64,000 nt of DNA, from the NCBI GenBank assembly GCA_016707075.1, contig JADJII010000011.1, positions 62,001 to 126,000 of the forward strand, given 5' to 3'. The DNA is from Egaibacter danicus (lineage in GTDB: Bacteria > Pseudomonadota > Gammaproteobacteria > Burkholderiales > Burkholderiaceae_C). Position numbers and translations under genes: made by a program. The notes beneath the pieces are model-generated. The model had not been told where the DNA came from and did no database searches. It was given only the letters and a program-made list of their open reading frames with translations. This document shows positions 7,466-17,143 of this stretch, in pieces. Within the stretch, counting starts at the first letter, position 1. Each line of letters begins with the position of its first letter.

Positions 7466-8467
7466 TCAGATGACTTTCGCCCGCATCAGATCATTGGTAT
7501 TGACCGCGCCGCAAAGCCGGCCCGTGGCATCAACAACCAGCACACAAGTGATGCGCAGTCTCTCCATCAGTTCCACGGCATCAATCGCCAGCGCATCAAC
7601 CGCAATGGTGTGCGGGTTGGCATGCATCACCTCACCGGCAATGGCCTCTCGCAAGTCCGCCCCTGTTTCCACCAGTCGGCGCAAGTCACCATCTGTGAAA
7701 ATACCCTGTATGTGATCGTCGTCGCCCACAATGGCAGTGGCCCCCAGGCCTTTCTTGCTCATCTCGCGCATCAACTCCCCAAAGCTGGCGCGGGGCCCCA
7801 CCCGGGGAACATCCTGACCCGAGCGCATCACATCGCCTACGTGGGTGAGCAATTTCCGCCCCAGCGAACCGCCGGGGTGCGACCGGGCAAAGTCTTCCGC
7901 CTTGAAGCCACGCGCATCCAGCAACGCAACCGCCAGCGCGTCTCCCAACGCCAATTGCGCGGTCGTGCTGGCGGTCGGGGCCAAATTCAGCGGGCAGGCT
8001 TCCTTTTCAACACCACTGTCCAGCAGCACATCTGCATAGCGCGCCAGGGTTGAGTCCGCATTGCCCGTCATGCCAATAACGGGGACTTCCAGACGTTTGA
8101 GCAGCGGCAAAATGCCGATCAACTCCTCGGATTCACCGCTGTTGGAAATGGCCAGCACCACATCCACCGACTTGATCATGCCCAGATCGCCATGACTGGC
8201 TTCCGCGGGGTGCACAAACATGGCAGGCGTTCCGGTAGAGGCCAGCGTCGCAGCCGTCTTGCGGCCGATGTGCCCGCTTTTCCCCATGCCCATGACCACG
8301 ACGCGGCCCCTCACATTGAGCATCAATTCCACAGCGCGGACGAAGGGTTCACCAACACGCGACTTCAAGCCCAACAAGGCGTCAGACTCGATATCCAGTG
8401 TTTCCCGCGCCAGCCGGATGACCTGTTCAGCCTGGGGGATGTGATTTTTTTGAAGTGATGGGGTCAT
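7466..8467 (-). CDS. kdsD: D-arabinose-5-phosphate isomerase (SIS plus CBS pair)
   Basis: This 333-residue protein has an N-terminal SIS domain (residues 45-180; VVVMGMGKSGHIGRK, ISNSGESEEL) and two CBS domains (about 210-330). It converts ribulose-5-phosphate to arabinose-5-phosphate for KDO synthesis. It is the first gene of a tight LPS operon with kdsC and lptC and is divergent from the Kef antiporter across 44 bases, which must hold both promoters. Confidence 0.95.
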   Translation of the reverse strand: MTPSLQKNHIPQAEQVIRLARETLDIESDALLGLKSRVGEPFVRAVELMLNVRGRVVVMGMGKSGHIGRKTAATLASTGTPAMFVHPAEASHGDLGMIKSVDVVLAISNSGESEELIGILPLLKRLEVPVIGMTGNADSTLARYADVLLDSGVEKEACPLNLAPTASTTAQLALGDALAVALLDARGFKAEDFARSHPGGSLGRKLLTHVGDVMRSGQDVPRVGPRASFGELMREMSKKGLGATAIVGDDDHIQGIFTDGDLRRLVETGADLREAIAGEVMHANPHTIAVDALAIDAVELMERLRITCVLVVDATGRLCGAVNTNDLMRAKVI

Positions 8468-8511
8468 CGGGGCATTTTATAGACCGGCGTCACTCTTGCT
8501 AGTATGCGGGC

Positions 8512-10497
8512 ATGACTGCCCTGGAACTGACCCTGCTCTATTTGCTGGCTGCCGTGCTGGGCGTGGTGGCCTGCCGCTCGCTTAAATTGCCGCCCATGCT
8601 GGGTTACCTGGTGGTTGGCGTGGTCATCGGGCCCAACGCTCTGGCGCTGGCCCAGAACTCCGATGGCGTTCGTCACCTCGGTGAGTTTGGTGTGGTATTC
8701 CTGATGTTCGTCATTGGCCTCGAATTCAATTTGCCCAAGCTGCGTGCGATGCGCCGCCATGTATTCGGGCTTGGTTTGTTTCAGGTCACCGCCACCATGA
8801 CAGGTGCCACACTGGCCACCATGGGACTGGCTTTCCTGGTACCCACCATCTGGAGCATGACCTGGCAGACCGCGCTGGCGTTGTCGGGTGCGCTGGCCAT
8901 GAGCAGCACGGCCATTGTGGTGAAACTGATGGTAGAGCGAATCGAGCTGGAGTCCGAACATGGCAAACGCGTCATGGGTGTGCTGCTGTTTCAGGATTTG
9001 GCCGTGGTTCCCCTGCTGGTGCTGATTCCGGCATTGGGCGCCTCAGGCGAGCAGCTGTTCCAGGCTCTGGCCTTCGCTGCGCTGAAGGCCACCGTACTGA
9101 TTACCGTGCTGATGGTCGGTGGCCAGCACGTGATGCGATGGTGGCTCACGCTGGTGGCGCGACGCAAGAGTGAAGAGTTGTTTGTCCTGAACCTTCTGTT
9201 CATCACCCTGGGCCTGGCCTGGTTGACGGAATTGGCGGGCTTGAGTCTGGCCCTGGGAGCCTTTATTGCCGGTATGCTGATTTCCGAGACCGAATACAAG
9301 CATCAGGTGGAGACGGATATCCGGCCTTTTCACGATGTGTTGCTGGGCCTGTTCTTCATCAGTATCGGCATGCTGCTGGACTGGCGGCTGGTTCTTGAAC
9401 GGTGGCCGCTGGTGCTGTTGCTGGTAACTCTTCCCGTGCTACTCAAGGCGGCACTGGTCGCCGCGCTGGCCAAAGGGCTGGGCGCCTCCTCAGGTGTGTC
9501 ACTGCGTACAGGTCTGTATCTGGCCCAGGCTGGGGAGTTTGGTTTCGTATTGCTCACGCTGGCGCAGAAAAATGCCCTGGTTCCCCCGGCACTGCTGAAC
9601 CCCATTCTGGCCAGCATGGTTCTGTCCATGCTGGCTACGCCATTCATCATCCTGTACAGCAATCGTATCGTCATGAAGCTGGTATCCAGTGAATGGCTGC
9701 AGCAGTCTTTGCAGATGACCACGATTGCCCGCAAGTCGATCAATGCCAATAAACACGTAATCATTTGTGGTTACGGTCGATGTGGACAAAACCTCGCACG
9801 CATGCTGGAGGGCGAAGGCATCCCCTACATGGCGCTGGACCTGGATCCAGATCGGGTGCGGCAAGCCGCGGCAGCTGGCGACTCGGTGGTGTTTGGTGAC
9901 GCCGCCCGCCTGCAGGCCCTGATGGCCGCGGGCCTGGCTCGCGCCAGCGCAGTGGTCGTCACATATATCGAGGTTGCAGGTGCCATCAAAGTGCTGGCTC
10001 ACATCAAGGCCCACGCGTCCCACGTCCCCGTTATTGTGCGCACCCAGGATGACCTCAACCTGGAGACACTTAGAAAAGCTGGCGCCACAGAAGTGGTGCC
10101 GGAAGCCATTGAAGGATCGCTGATGCTGGCCAGCCACGCACTGGCGCTGGTAGGTGTGCCCATGCGACGCGTGATTCGCATCGTGCAAGAGCAGCGTGAT
10201 GCTCGCTACAACCTGCTTCGCGGCTATTTTCACGGTGCCGACGATGACACGGCGGATGATCTTCAGCAGGATCGTCTTGCCTCTGTGACGTTGCCGTTGA
10301 GCGCCAAGTCCATTGGCAAGCCGCTCAGTTTTCTCGCCTTACATGCCCTCAATGTTCGCGTTGTGAGCATTCGCCGACTCACCGGCAAGACCGTGAATCC
10401 TGCTGACGATCCCCTGTTCGAAAGTGGCGACACACTTGTGCTGTCGGGCAAAGTGGAGACGCTCGCCGTCGCCGAGCAAAAATTGCTGCGCGGCTGA
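8512..10497 (+). CDS. Kef-type CPA2 monovalent cation:proton antiporter
   Basis: This 661-residue inner-membrane protein has an N-terminal Na+/H+ exchanger domain of about 12 helices (residues 5-380; GEFGVVFLMFVIGLEFNL), an RCK/TrkA-N domain (HVIICGYGRCGQNLARML, residues 418-435) and a C-terminal TrkA-C domain (about 575-660). It resembles KefB/KefC/YbaL proteins that exchange K+ or Na+ for protons under nucleotide or glutathione control. Which ion it carries is not visible. No KefF/G-like subunit is adjacent. Confidence 0.92.
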   Translation: MTALELTLLYLLAAVLGVVACRSLKLPPMLGYLVVGVVIGPNALALAQNSDGVRHLGEFGVVFLMFVIGLEFNLPKLRAMRRHVFGLGLFQVTATMTGATLATMGLAFLVPTIWSMTWQTALALSGALAMSSTAIVVKLMVERIELESEHGKRVMGVLLFQDLAVVPLLVLIPALGASGEQLFQALAFAALKATVLITVLMVGGQHVMRWWLTLVARRKSEELFVLNLLFITLGLAWLTELAGLSLALGAFIAGMLISETEYKHQVETDIRPFHDVLLGLFFISIGMLLDWRLVLERWPLVLLLVTLPVLLKAALVAALAKGLGASSGVSLRTGLYLAQAGEFGFVLLTLAQKNALVPPALLNPILASMVLSMLATPFIILYSNRIVMKLVSSEWLQQSLQMTTIARKSINANKHVIICGYGRCGQNLARMLEGEGIPYMALDLDPDRVRQAAAAGDSVVFGDAARLQALMAAGLARASAVVVTYIEVAGAIKVLAHIKAHASHVPVIVRTQDDLNLETLRKAGATEVVPEAIEGSLMLASHALALVGVPMRRVIRIVQEQRDARYNLLRGYFHGADDDTADDLQQDRLASVTLPLSAKSIGKPLSFLALHALNVRVVSIRRLTGKTVNPADDPLFESGDTLVLSGKVETLAVAEQKLLRG

Positions 10498-10553
10498 GCG
10501 CACGCTCATGGGCGCGAGGCACAATAAGAAGTCTGGTCACCACAGGGTCTCTT

Positions 10554-11108
10554 ATGCAACACTTCAGCGTCAATCAGTACCTCAGAGAAAACATCCGGAC
10601 TGTCCCTGACTGGCCCGCACCAGGTGTCCAGTTCCGTGACATCACCCCGCTGCTTCAGGAAGCGAAGGTATTCCGCGTGCTGATTGACGCTTTCGTGCAT
10701 CGTTATATGGATGCGGCCATGCGGCCGGATGTGGTAGCAGGGCTAGACGCACGCGGATTCATTTTGGGAGCGGTGGTGGCCTACGAGTTGAATGTCGGCT
10801 TTGTGCCGATTCGCAAAAAAGGCAAGTTGCCCTTTACAACGGTTGAAGAAACCTACGAGCTGGAGTACGGTAGTGCCACTGTGGAGTTGCACACGGACGC
10901 GGTGAAGCCAGGCGCACGCGTGCTGCTGATTGATGATTTGATCGCCACTGGCGGAACCATGATGGCCGGCAAAAAGCTGCTTGAAAAACTCGGCGCCCAC
11001 GTCATGGAAGGTGCGGCCATCGTGGATCTACCCGAGCTTGGGGGATCAGAGAAATTGAAAGCGTCTGGTCTTCCGCTGTTCACACTGGTCGACTTCGCCG
11101 GGCACTAG
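10554..11108 (+). CDS. apt: Adenine phosphoribosyltransferase
   Basis: This 184-residue type I phosphoribosyltransferase salvages adenine plus PRPP to AMP. It has the N-terminal hood (RTVPDWPAPGVQFRDITPLL), the loop DARGFI, and the PRPP-binding motif VLLIDDLIATGGT around residues 122-134. The length is standard. It lies 56 bases after the antiporter, possibly co-transcribed, and is convergent with the AraC gene. Confidence 0.96.
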   Translation: MQHFSVNQYLRENIRTVPDWPAPGVQFRDITPLLQEAKVFRVLIDAFVHRYMDAAMRPDVVAGLDARGFILGAVVAYELNVGFVPIRKKGKLPFTTVEETYELEYGSATVELHTDAVKPGARVLLIDDLIATGGTMMAGKKLLEKLGAHVMEGAAIVDLPELGGSEKLKASGLPLFTLVDFAGH

Positions 11109-11122
11109 CTCATAGCCAATCT

Positions 11123-12136
11123 TTAATGGGTTCTCGGACCGTTTTTTGCGGCTTCACTGGCAGTCTGGCGAAACTCGGTGGGACTTTGACCTGTGTGCTC
11201 GCGAAACAATCGACTGAAGTGAGACAAATTATTGAAGCCCCAGTGCATGGCGATGTCGGTGACGGGTCGACTACCAGGGCCCAATTGCTTTAGCTCACGC
11301 ACGCATGCATTCACACGCAAGTTCTGGATATAAGTCGCGAGTGTGAGTTGTTCATCGGAAAAAGCGTTATACAAGTGACGCTTGCTGCAATTTAGAGCCA
11401 GCGCGATCTGGTCAATTGAAAGACCAGGGTCTCGCAAGTGGAGAGCAACGTAGCCACGGATGCGGTCCTTCAGGGCCTCTCGCTGGGTCAGCTGGGTTTG
11501 CTGGCCCGAGAGTTCTATCAGGGACAGGCGCACAAGATCTGTGATCAGGTCACCGGCGCCACGTGCCGCATCGGCACTCATATAGGGTAGCTCTTCAAAC
11601 GTGCTGCGCATGGTGGTTAACGCTACGCGTGCAATGCCACTGGCTCCGCCCACCGGCCGTGCCATCAGCGTTTCCAGGCGCAGGCCATGCTGGACCATGC
11701 GTGCCTTGGGGACCATCACGATGAGGTGCTCGACCCGCTCCGGGTTGGCGATGGCATAGCTGCCCGTGGTGTCGTAAATGGTCCAGGCGCCGGGGTTCAC
11801 CCAGGTCTGTCGGCCCACTTGTTCGAGGCAGGCGCTGCCTTTGATGGGGGCTACGATCTTGAGGTAGCCCTCTTCGCTGGACCGCACCATGTCCATGGTG
11901 CGCACCACGCGGTGGCGGTTGGCTTCCAGCCGCGTGAGGATCACATCCCCGGCTTTGGACGATGCCATGTGGCCGTCAAAGTCGGTGTCGCCATACAGAT
12001 CGGATTGCAGGCCGCCGAAGTGTTTCCATATCCATTCACACCAGATCGGCGCGCGCTCCTTGGGGGCGACATCGTCCGTGGTCAGCGCGGTGACCGGCGT
12101 GGTGCGTGTCTGCGAAGGCGACGGGATGGTGTGCAT
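11123..12136 (-). CDS. AraC family transcriptional regulator
   Basis: This 337-residue protein has an N-terminal AraC-binding-like sensor (residues 25-200, PF14525 type, as in XylS-like regulators) and two helix-turn-helix motifs at the C-terminus (LSIDQIALALNCSKRHLYNAF; VTDIAMHWGFNNLSHFSRLFREHTGQSP, broken here only by description). A TTG codon 51 bases further upstream could also start it; I chose the ATG of MHTIPSP. It is divergent from the liv-type transporter, so it is likely its regulator. The sensor type suggests an aromatic or amino-acid-derived effector, as an inference. Confidence 0.88.
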   Translation of the reverse strand: MHTIPSPSQTRTTPVTALTTDDVAPKERAPIWCEWIWKHFGGLQSDLYGDTDFDGHMASSKAGDVILTRLEANRHRVVRTMDMVRSSEEGYLKIVAPIKGSACLEQVGRQTWVNPGAWTIYDTTGSYAIANPERVEHLIVMVPKARMVQHGLRLETLMARPVGGASGIARVALTTMRSTFEELPYMSADAARGAGDLITDLVRLSLIELSGQQTQLTQREALKDRIRGYVALHLRDPGLSIDQIALALNCSKRHLYNAFSDEQLTLATYIQNLRVNACVRELKQLGPGSRPVTDIAMHWGFNNLSHFSRLFREHTGQSPTEFRQTASEAAKNGPRTH

Positions 12137-12310
12137 GGATTTTGGATTATGGGTGGCGTTGGAAGTTTGTGCGCAGGCCTTTTTCAAGGGTTATCCCTAG
12201 GCCTGGTGCGCTGTTGGGCAAGCATTTTGTGCACTTTCAGTAAAGCCTTACTGCCTGTAGTTTTTTACTATCAAGTTTCCTATTCCATTCGTTCTGACCC
12301 AGGAGACACC

Positions 12311-13510
12311 ATGGCTCAACAATCCAAACGCACCCTGCTCAAAGGCGCTGCCGCCACCGTCGGTGTTGCTGCTTTAGCTCCCCATTTGCTGGCCGCGCAG
12401 CCGCCCGTGCGCATTGGCTATTCCATGTCACGCACCGGGCCATGGACCGGCGGTGCGCAGGTCAGCCAGGAGCCGAACTATCTGCTGTGGGCCGAGCAGC
12501 AAAATGCGCTGGGCGGGCTCGATGTGAAGGGCGTGCGTCGCCCGATCGAGCTGATCAGCTCCGATGACCGCAGCGACACAGAAACCGTGGTGCGCACTTA
12601 TGAAAAGCTCATGGGCAGCGACAAGGTCGATCTGGTGTTGCCCCCCTGGGGCAGCAATGCCAACTTTGCGGTTGCGCCGCTGGCCAACCGCTTTGGCTAC
12701 CCCTTCCTCGCACCCACGGCGCTCTCCAAGCGTCTGGTGGAAATGAAGTTGCCCTATTTCTTCCTGCTGCTGCAGCAGCCCAAGCCGATGTGTGACGCAC
12801 TGGTGGACATGCTCAAGGCCAACGGTGCAAAGACCATTGCAGTGATCTATGTGGACGACCTGTTCGGCCTGGAAAACTACGCAGCCTTGCGGGTCGCCCT
12901 TCAGGGAAGCGGCATCACCATGGTGGAAGACAAGAGCTACCCCGCTGGCGTGAAAGACCTGTCCCCGGTCTTGCGTTCGATGAAAGACAAGAACCCCGAT
13001 GCGTTTGTGGGCTTCACCTACCCGCCAGACACCATCTTGGCCAGCAAGCAGGCCAAGGAAGTGGGCTTCAACCCCAAGTTTTTCTATGCGTCGGTGGGAA
13101 CCGCATTCCAGTTGTACCGCAACGTCATGACGCCCGCAGGTGCAGAGGGTGTCTTGGGGATGGGTTCCTGGAATGGCAAGACCAGCCCCGGTGCCAAAGC
13201 CTATTTCGATGCCCATACCAAGAAGTTTGGTGGCAAGGAGCCCGACCGCTGGGCCAGTGGCGCCTGCTGGGCCGGCCTGGAGATTCTGACGGCCGGCGTG
13301 GCCAAGGTGGGACTGGATCGCAAGGCGCTGCGCGACTACATCGGCAACACCAGCCACAAGACCATCATTGGGGACATCAAATTCACGGGCAGTGAAAACA
13401 CGGCAACGCCCGGCACCGTGAGCCAGTGGCAAAGCGGCGAGTTTGAAGTGGTCTGGCCGCCCAAGGTGGCCACGGCCAAGCTCAACCCCAGCAAACCTGC
13501 CTGGAAGTAA
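12311..13510 (+). CDS. ABC transporter substrate-binding protein, branched-chain amino acid (HAAT) type
   Basis: This 399-residue periplasmic protein has a twin-arginine-like/Sec leader (KRTLLKGAAATVGVAALAPHL, cleavage near LLAAQ) and a Peripla_BP_6 fold (VRIGYSMSRTGPWTGG; GVRRPIELISSDDRSD). The start was placed at the ATG with AGGAGA upstream; an open frame further upstream overlaps the divergent AraC gene. It heads a five-gene unit with both permeases and both ATPases. The ligand could be a branched-chain amino acid or an aromatic acid, since several HAAT binding proteins in this family take aromatics. Confidence 0.93.
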   Translation: MAQQSKRTLLKGAAATVGVAALAPHLLAAQPPVRIGYSMSRTGPWTGGAQVSQEPNYLLWAEQQNALGGLDVKGVRRPIELISSDDRSDTETVVRTYEKLMGSDKVDLVLPPWGSNANFAVAPLANRFGYPFLAPTALSKRLVEMKLPYFFLLLQQPKPMCDALVDMLKANGAKTIAVIYVDDLFGLENYAALRVALQGSGITMVEDKSYPAGVKDLSPVLRSMKDKNPDAFVGFTYPPDTILASKQAKEVGFNPKFFYASVGTAFQLYRNVMTPAGAEGVLGMGSWNGKTSPGAKAYFDAHTKKFGGKEPDRWASGACWAGLEILTAGVAKVGLDRKALRDYIGNTSHKTIIGDIKFTGSENTATPGTVSQWQSGEFEVVWPPKVATAKLNPSKPAWK

Positions 13511-13596
13511 TCCACCCCCGTCGGGCGCAAGCCCGCCACCCTTTTACAGGCCAGCACGTTTCTGTGGTTCACAGAGGCGGGTAGCCTGCATGCACC

Positions 13597-14487
13597 ATGT
13601 CCATTTCTGCCTGGCTGGAACTGATTGCTTCCGGTTTGATTACCGGGGGCATCTATGCACTCGTAGCACTCGGACTGAATCTTCAGTACGGGCTGATGCG
13701 CATTCTCAACATTGCCCATGGCGAGTTCCTGATGGTGGGCGCTTACCTGACCTGGCTGTTTCAGACCAGCTATGGCCTGTCCCCGTTGCTGATGGTGCCG
13801 GTGTCTTTTGTGGTGCTGCTGGTGCTGGGTGTCGTGGTGCATTTTCTGTGCTTTCGCCGGCTCACAGCCACCTCGCCCAACCTGGATGTGTTTGAGGCCC
13901 GTGGGCTGATGGTGGCCTTTGGACTGATGTTCCTGGTGCAAAACTTTGCGTCGTGGATGTGGGGTGGCGAGCTGCGCGGCTATGACTACATGACCGAACC
14001 GTTGAAGCTGGGCGAGGCGCAGTTTGCGGCCAACAAACTGCTGGTGTTCTTTTTGGCCCTGGTGTTCAGTGGGGCACTGATTGTTTTGCTGCGTATGACA
14101 CTGCTGGGCAAAGGCGTGCGGGCCCTGATGCAGTCGCCCATCGGCGCGCAGCTCATGGGTATCGATACCAAGCGCCTGCATCCCCTCATGTTCGGCATTG
14201 GGCTGGGCTTGTCGGGTATCGCCGGCGCGCTGTTGTCGATGGCTTACACCATCACCCCGTTCATGGGGCAGCCCTATACCGTGACGGCCCTGATCGTGAT
14301 CACGCTTGGGGGCTTTGGCAGCATGGGTGGTGCGCTGATCGGCGGCCTGTTTCTGGGTGTGATCGAAGCGCTGGGCATGCATTTTTCGAACCCGTCGCTC
14401 AAGGCACTGTTGTCTTACGCCATCTTCATTGCCGTGCTCTTGCTGCGACCTGAAGGTTTGTTTACACGCAAGGGAAGAAAAGCATGA
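13597..14487 (+). CDS. livH: Branched-chain-type ABC transporter permease LivH
   Basis: This 296-residue inner-membrane permease has about eight helices and the LivH signatures GLITGGIYALVALGLNLQYG (residues 13-32), NIAHGEFLMVGAY and ALIGGLFLGVIEALG. It pairs with the overlapping LivM to form the channel. The stop overlaps the livM start as ATGA. Confidence 0.94.
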   Translation: MSISAWLELIASGLITGGIYALVALGLNLQYGLMRILNIAHGEFLMVGAYLTWLFQTSYGLSPLLMVPVSFVVLLVLGVVVHFLCFRRLTATSPNLDVFEARGLMVAFGLMFLVQNFASWMWGGELRGYDYMTEPLKLGEAQFAANKLLVFFLALVFSGALIVLLRMTLLGKGVRALMQSPIGAQLMGIDTKRLHPLMFGIGLGLSGIAGALLSMAYTITPFMGQPYTVTALIVITLGGFGSMGGALIGGLFLGVIEALGMHFSNPSLKALLSYAIFIAVLLLRPEGLFTRKGRKA

Positions 14488-15512
14488 CCTCGCGACAACT
14501 TTTGATCCGTGATGTGCTGGTGCTACTGGCCTTTGCCGGTTGGTCTCTGGCGTTGCCTGCCTATGCCAGCGAGTTTGTGGTGTCCATGGCATTGACCTGC
14601 CTGATGTACGTGGCCCTGTCTTCGAGCTGGGGCCTGTTTTGCGGCAGTACGCGCTACCTGTCGCTGGCCACCTCGGCATTCTTTGGTATCGGTGCCTACA
14701 GCACGGCGCTGCTGCTCGGTGATTTTGGCTGGGTGGAAACCATTCTGATGGGTTCCGCCGCTGCTGCGCTGGTCGCAGTGGTGATGGGGGCTGCGGTGCT
14801 GCACTTGCGGGGCACCTATTTTGCGGTGCTGACCTTTGGCATGACCGAGCTGATCATGCACGCGGTGACGTACTTTGAAAAATCAGTCACCGGCACCGTG
14901 GGACGGGTGCTCACCGTGGTGCCTGAGCGCGACACCATCTACCTGACCGTGCTGGCGCTGGCCGTGTTGTCGGTCGCCGTGTCCATCATCGTGCGGCGCA
15001 CCCGGTTTGGTCTGGCACTGATGGGCATTGGTGCCGACGAGCAGCGCGCCCAGACGCTGGGGGTCAACACACGCCTGATCAAGATCGCTGGGTTTGCCAT
15101 TACGGCTGCCTTTGCCGGGGCCGTGGGCGCCGCCATGGCGGTGCGCTGGACCTATATCGATCCGCACACGGTGTTCAACCCCTTCATTGGTTTCCAGACT
15201 GTGCTGATCACGCTGATTGGTGGCGTGCTGACGCTGTGGGGGCCGTTGCTGGCCGCCGTCATCTTCAGTGTGCTGGCCGAGTCGCTGCGCCTGCAGTTTC
15301 CGCAAATCTACCTCATGTCTTTGGGGCTGCTGCTGATCGTGTGCGTGTTGTATTTGCCGGGTGGCTTGGCATCGTTGCGTTGGGCGACTTTCAAGGGCTG
15401 GTGGGTCGACACCCGTGACTGGGCCAAGGACATCAAGCGCGACCTGACCGGTGAGAACGAACGCGAAAAGCAGCGACTCAAGCGCCGTGAAAAGGAGACG
15501 CATTTTGTCTGA
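14484..15512 (+). CDS. livM: Branched-chain-type ABC transporter permease LivM
   Basis: This 342-residue inner-membrane permease shows family motifs ALSSSWGLFCGSTRYLSLA near residues 45-63, LRGTYFAVLTFGMTELI and GGVLTLWGPLLAAVIF. It has a long charged C-terminal tail (REKQRLKRREKE) that contains the ribosome site of livG. It forms a heterodimer with LivH. Confidence 0.93.
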   Translation: MTSRQLLIRDVLVLLAFAGWSLALPAYASEFVVSMALTCLMYVALSSSWGLFCGSTRYLSLATSAFFGIGAYSTALLLGDFGWVETILMGSAAAALVAVVMGAAVLHLRGTYFAVLTFGMTELIMHAVTYFEKSVTGTVGRVLTVVPERDTIYLTVLALAVLSVAVSIIVRRTRFGLALMGIGADEQRAQTLGVNTRLIKIAGFAITAAFAGAVGAAMAVRWTYIDPHTVFNPFIGFQTVLITLIGGVLTLWGPLLAAVIFSVLAESLRLQFPQIYLMSLGLLLIVCVLYLPGGLASLRWATFKGWWVDTRDWAKDIKRDLTGENEREKQRLKRREKETHFV

Positions 15513-16314
15513 GCACACTTTGCCGCCCCTGATGGAGGCGCATAACGTGACGGTGCGTTTTGGCGGTCTGGTTGCGGTCGACGCCGTCAGCGCGAATTTC
15601 GCTCCGGGTGAGCTGGTGGGCATCATCGGGCCCAATGGCGCGGGCAAGACTACGTTCTTCAACGCCATTTCGGGCGTCACTGCACCCACGTCCGGGCGGC
15701 TGGTGGCTGGGGGCCACAACCTCACTGGCCGCGGCCCGCACCGCTTTGCGGCCCACGGTGTGGCCCGCACCTTTCAGACCCCGCGCGTTTTTCCCGACAT
15801 GCCGGTGGCTGCCAACATTGAATTCGGCCTGAAGTTTGCCGGCCGCCGGCCGCGCAAGTACATCTTCTGGGGCGAGGAGCGTGATGTGCCGTGGGTGCTG
15901 CGCGATGCCACCAGCATTCTTGCGCTGATTGGCCTGTCGGCGCAGGCCGATTTGTCGGCAGCAGCCATCACCCCGTCGCAGCAGCGTCTATTGGAAATTG
16001 GCATGGCATTGGCCACACGCCCCAGGTTGCTGTTGCTCGACGAAGTGGCTGCCGGTCTGACCGAGGCCGAGATTGAAGACATGGCGCGGCTGATCCGCCG
16101 GCTGCGCGACGAACTCGATTTGACCGTGATCTGGATCGAACACGCCGTCACCACGCTGCTGCGGCATGTGGAGCGGGTGATCGTGCTGCACCAGGGCCGC
16201 AAGATTGCAGACGACACGCCCGCCAATGTGGTGCGCAACCCGGAGGTGATCGAAGCCTATCTGGGCGACGAGATGGCCGAGCCGACCGAAGCGGGCATGG
16301 AGGTGGCACCATGA
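15505..16314 (+). CDS. livG: Branched-chain-type ABC transporter ATPase LivG
   Basis: This 269-residue ATPase has Walker A GPNGAGKTTFFN, the LivG loop VARTFQTPRVF, a Walker B LLLLDEVAAGL and an H-loop around residue 210. The signature is degenerate, TPSQQRLLEIG, where most ABC proteins have LSGGQ. The start is a TTG overlapping the livM stop, chosen because AAGGAG lies seven bases upstream. An ATG at 15532 is the alternative. Confidence 0.9.
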   Translation: MSEHTLPPLMEAHNVTVRFGGLVAVDAVSANFAPGELVGIIGPNGAGKTTFFNAISGVTAPTSGRLVAGGHNLTGRGPHRFAAHGVARTFQTPRVFPDMPVAANIEFGLKFAGRRPRKYIFWGEERDVPWVLRDATSILALIGLSAQADLSAAAITPSQQRLLEIGMALATRPRLLLLDEVAAGLTEAEIEDMARLIRRLRDELDLTVIWIEHAVTTLLRHVERVIVLHQGRKIADDTPANVVRNPEVIEAYLGDEMAEPTEAGMEVAP

Positions 16315-17114
16315 TGTGGTACCGTGAAACCCCGTTTGTCCTGGGTGACGACAGACATGCTCACTTGCAGGTGCGGGGCCTGAGTGCTGGCTACGGCGCC
16401 TTTCTGGTGCTGCGCGACTTGCGTCTGGACATCAAGCCCGGCCTCACCGTGATCCTGGGCCCCAACGGGGCGGGAAAAACGACGCTGCTCAAAGCGCTGA
16501 TGGGTCTGATCCCGCGCCGTGGCATGGTGCTGCTGGACGGCGATGACCTGTCGGAAAAGACCCACGAAATTGTGCGCAGTGGCATGGCCCTGGTGGCCGA
16601 GGGGCGGCAGCTTTTCCCCCAGATGACGGTCATGGAAAACCTGGAGTTGGGCGGGTGGCTGGTCTCGCGCGTCGACCGTGCGCTTCGCCTGGAGCAGGTT
16701 CTGGGCGACTTCCCGAAATTGCGCGAGCGCGCCCAGCAACTGGCCGGCACCATGAGTGGCGGTGAGCAGCAGATGGTGGCCGTGGCGCGCGCCATGATGA
16801 GCGCACCGCGCCTGCTGATGCTCGACGAGCCTTCCCTCGGTCTGGCGCCCCGCATGGTGGACGAGTTGCTGGCCATGGTGCGCCGCATCGCCGACGGCGG
16901 CACCACGGTACTGATGGTGGAGCAAAACGTGAAGAAAGCGCTGGCCGTGGCCGACCGGGGCTATGTGCTGGAGCGGGGCACCCTGGTGGCCAGTGGCCCG
17001 GCCAAGCTGCTGCAGCGTTCCAACGTCATCCGCGAAGCCTACCTGGGTGCCAATGCCGCCGACACCACCAGCGCGGCCGATGCGGTGCACCGGCGCAAGG
17101 CCACTATTGGCTGA
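16311..17114 (+). CDS. livF: Branched-chain-type ABC transporter ATPase LivF
   Basis: This 267-residue ATPase has Walker A GPNGAGKTTLLKALMG, a normal signature MSGGEQQMVAVARAMM, Walker B LLMLDEPSLGL and the LivF-type end VLERGTLVASGPAKLL. It pairs with LivG. The start overlaps the livG stop as ATGA. About 25 extra N-terminal residues precede the first beta strand, so an internal start is possible. Confidence 0.93.
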   Translation: MMWYRETPFVLGDDRHAHLQVRGLSAGYGAFLVLRDLRLDIKPGLTVILGPNGAGKTTLLKALMGLIPRRGMVLLDGDDLSEKTHEIVRSGMALVAEGRQLFPQMTVMENLELGGWLVSRVDRALRLEQVLGDFPKLRERAQQLAGTMSGGEQQMVAVARAMMSAPRLLMLDEPSLGLAPRMVDELLAMVRRIADGGTTVLMVEQNVKKALAVADRGYVLERGTLVASGPAKLLQRSNVIREAYLGANAADTTSAADAVHRRKATIG

Positions 17115-17143
17115 AGTATTCATTTTTTCTGAAGGAGAACCCC

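Noticed and set aside
9499..10233. Antisense frame over the Kef antiporter
   Set aside because: Shadow frame; no motifs and no ribosome site.
13336..14679. Long His/Gln-rich antisense frame over livH
   Set aside because: Shadow of a confirmed permease gene with typical antisense composition.
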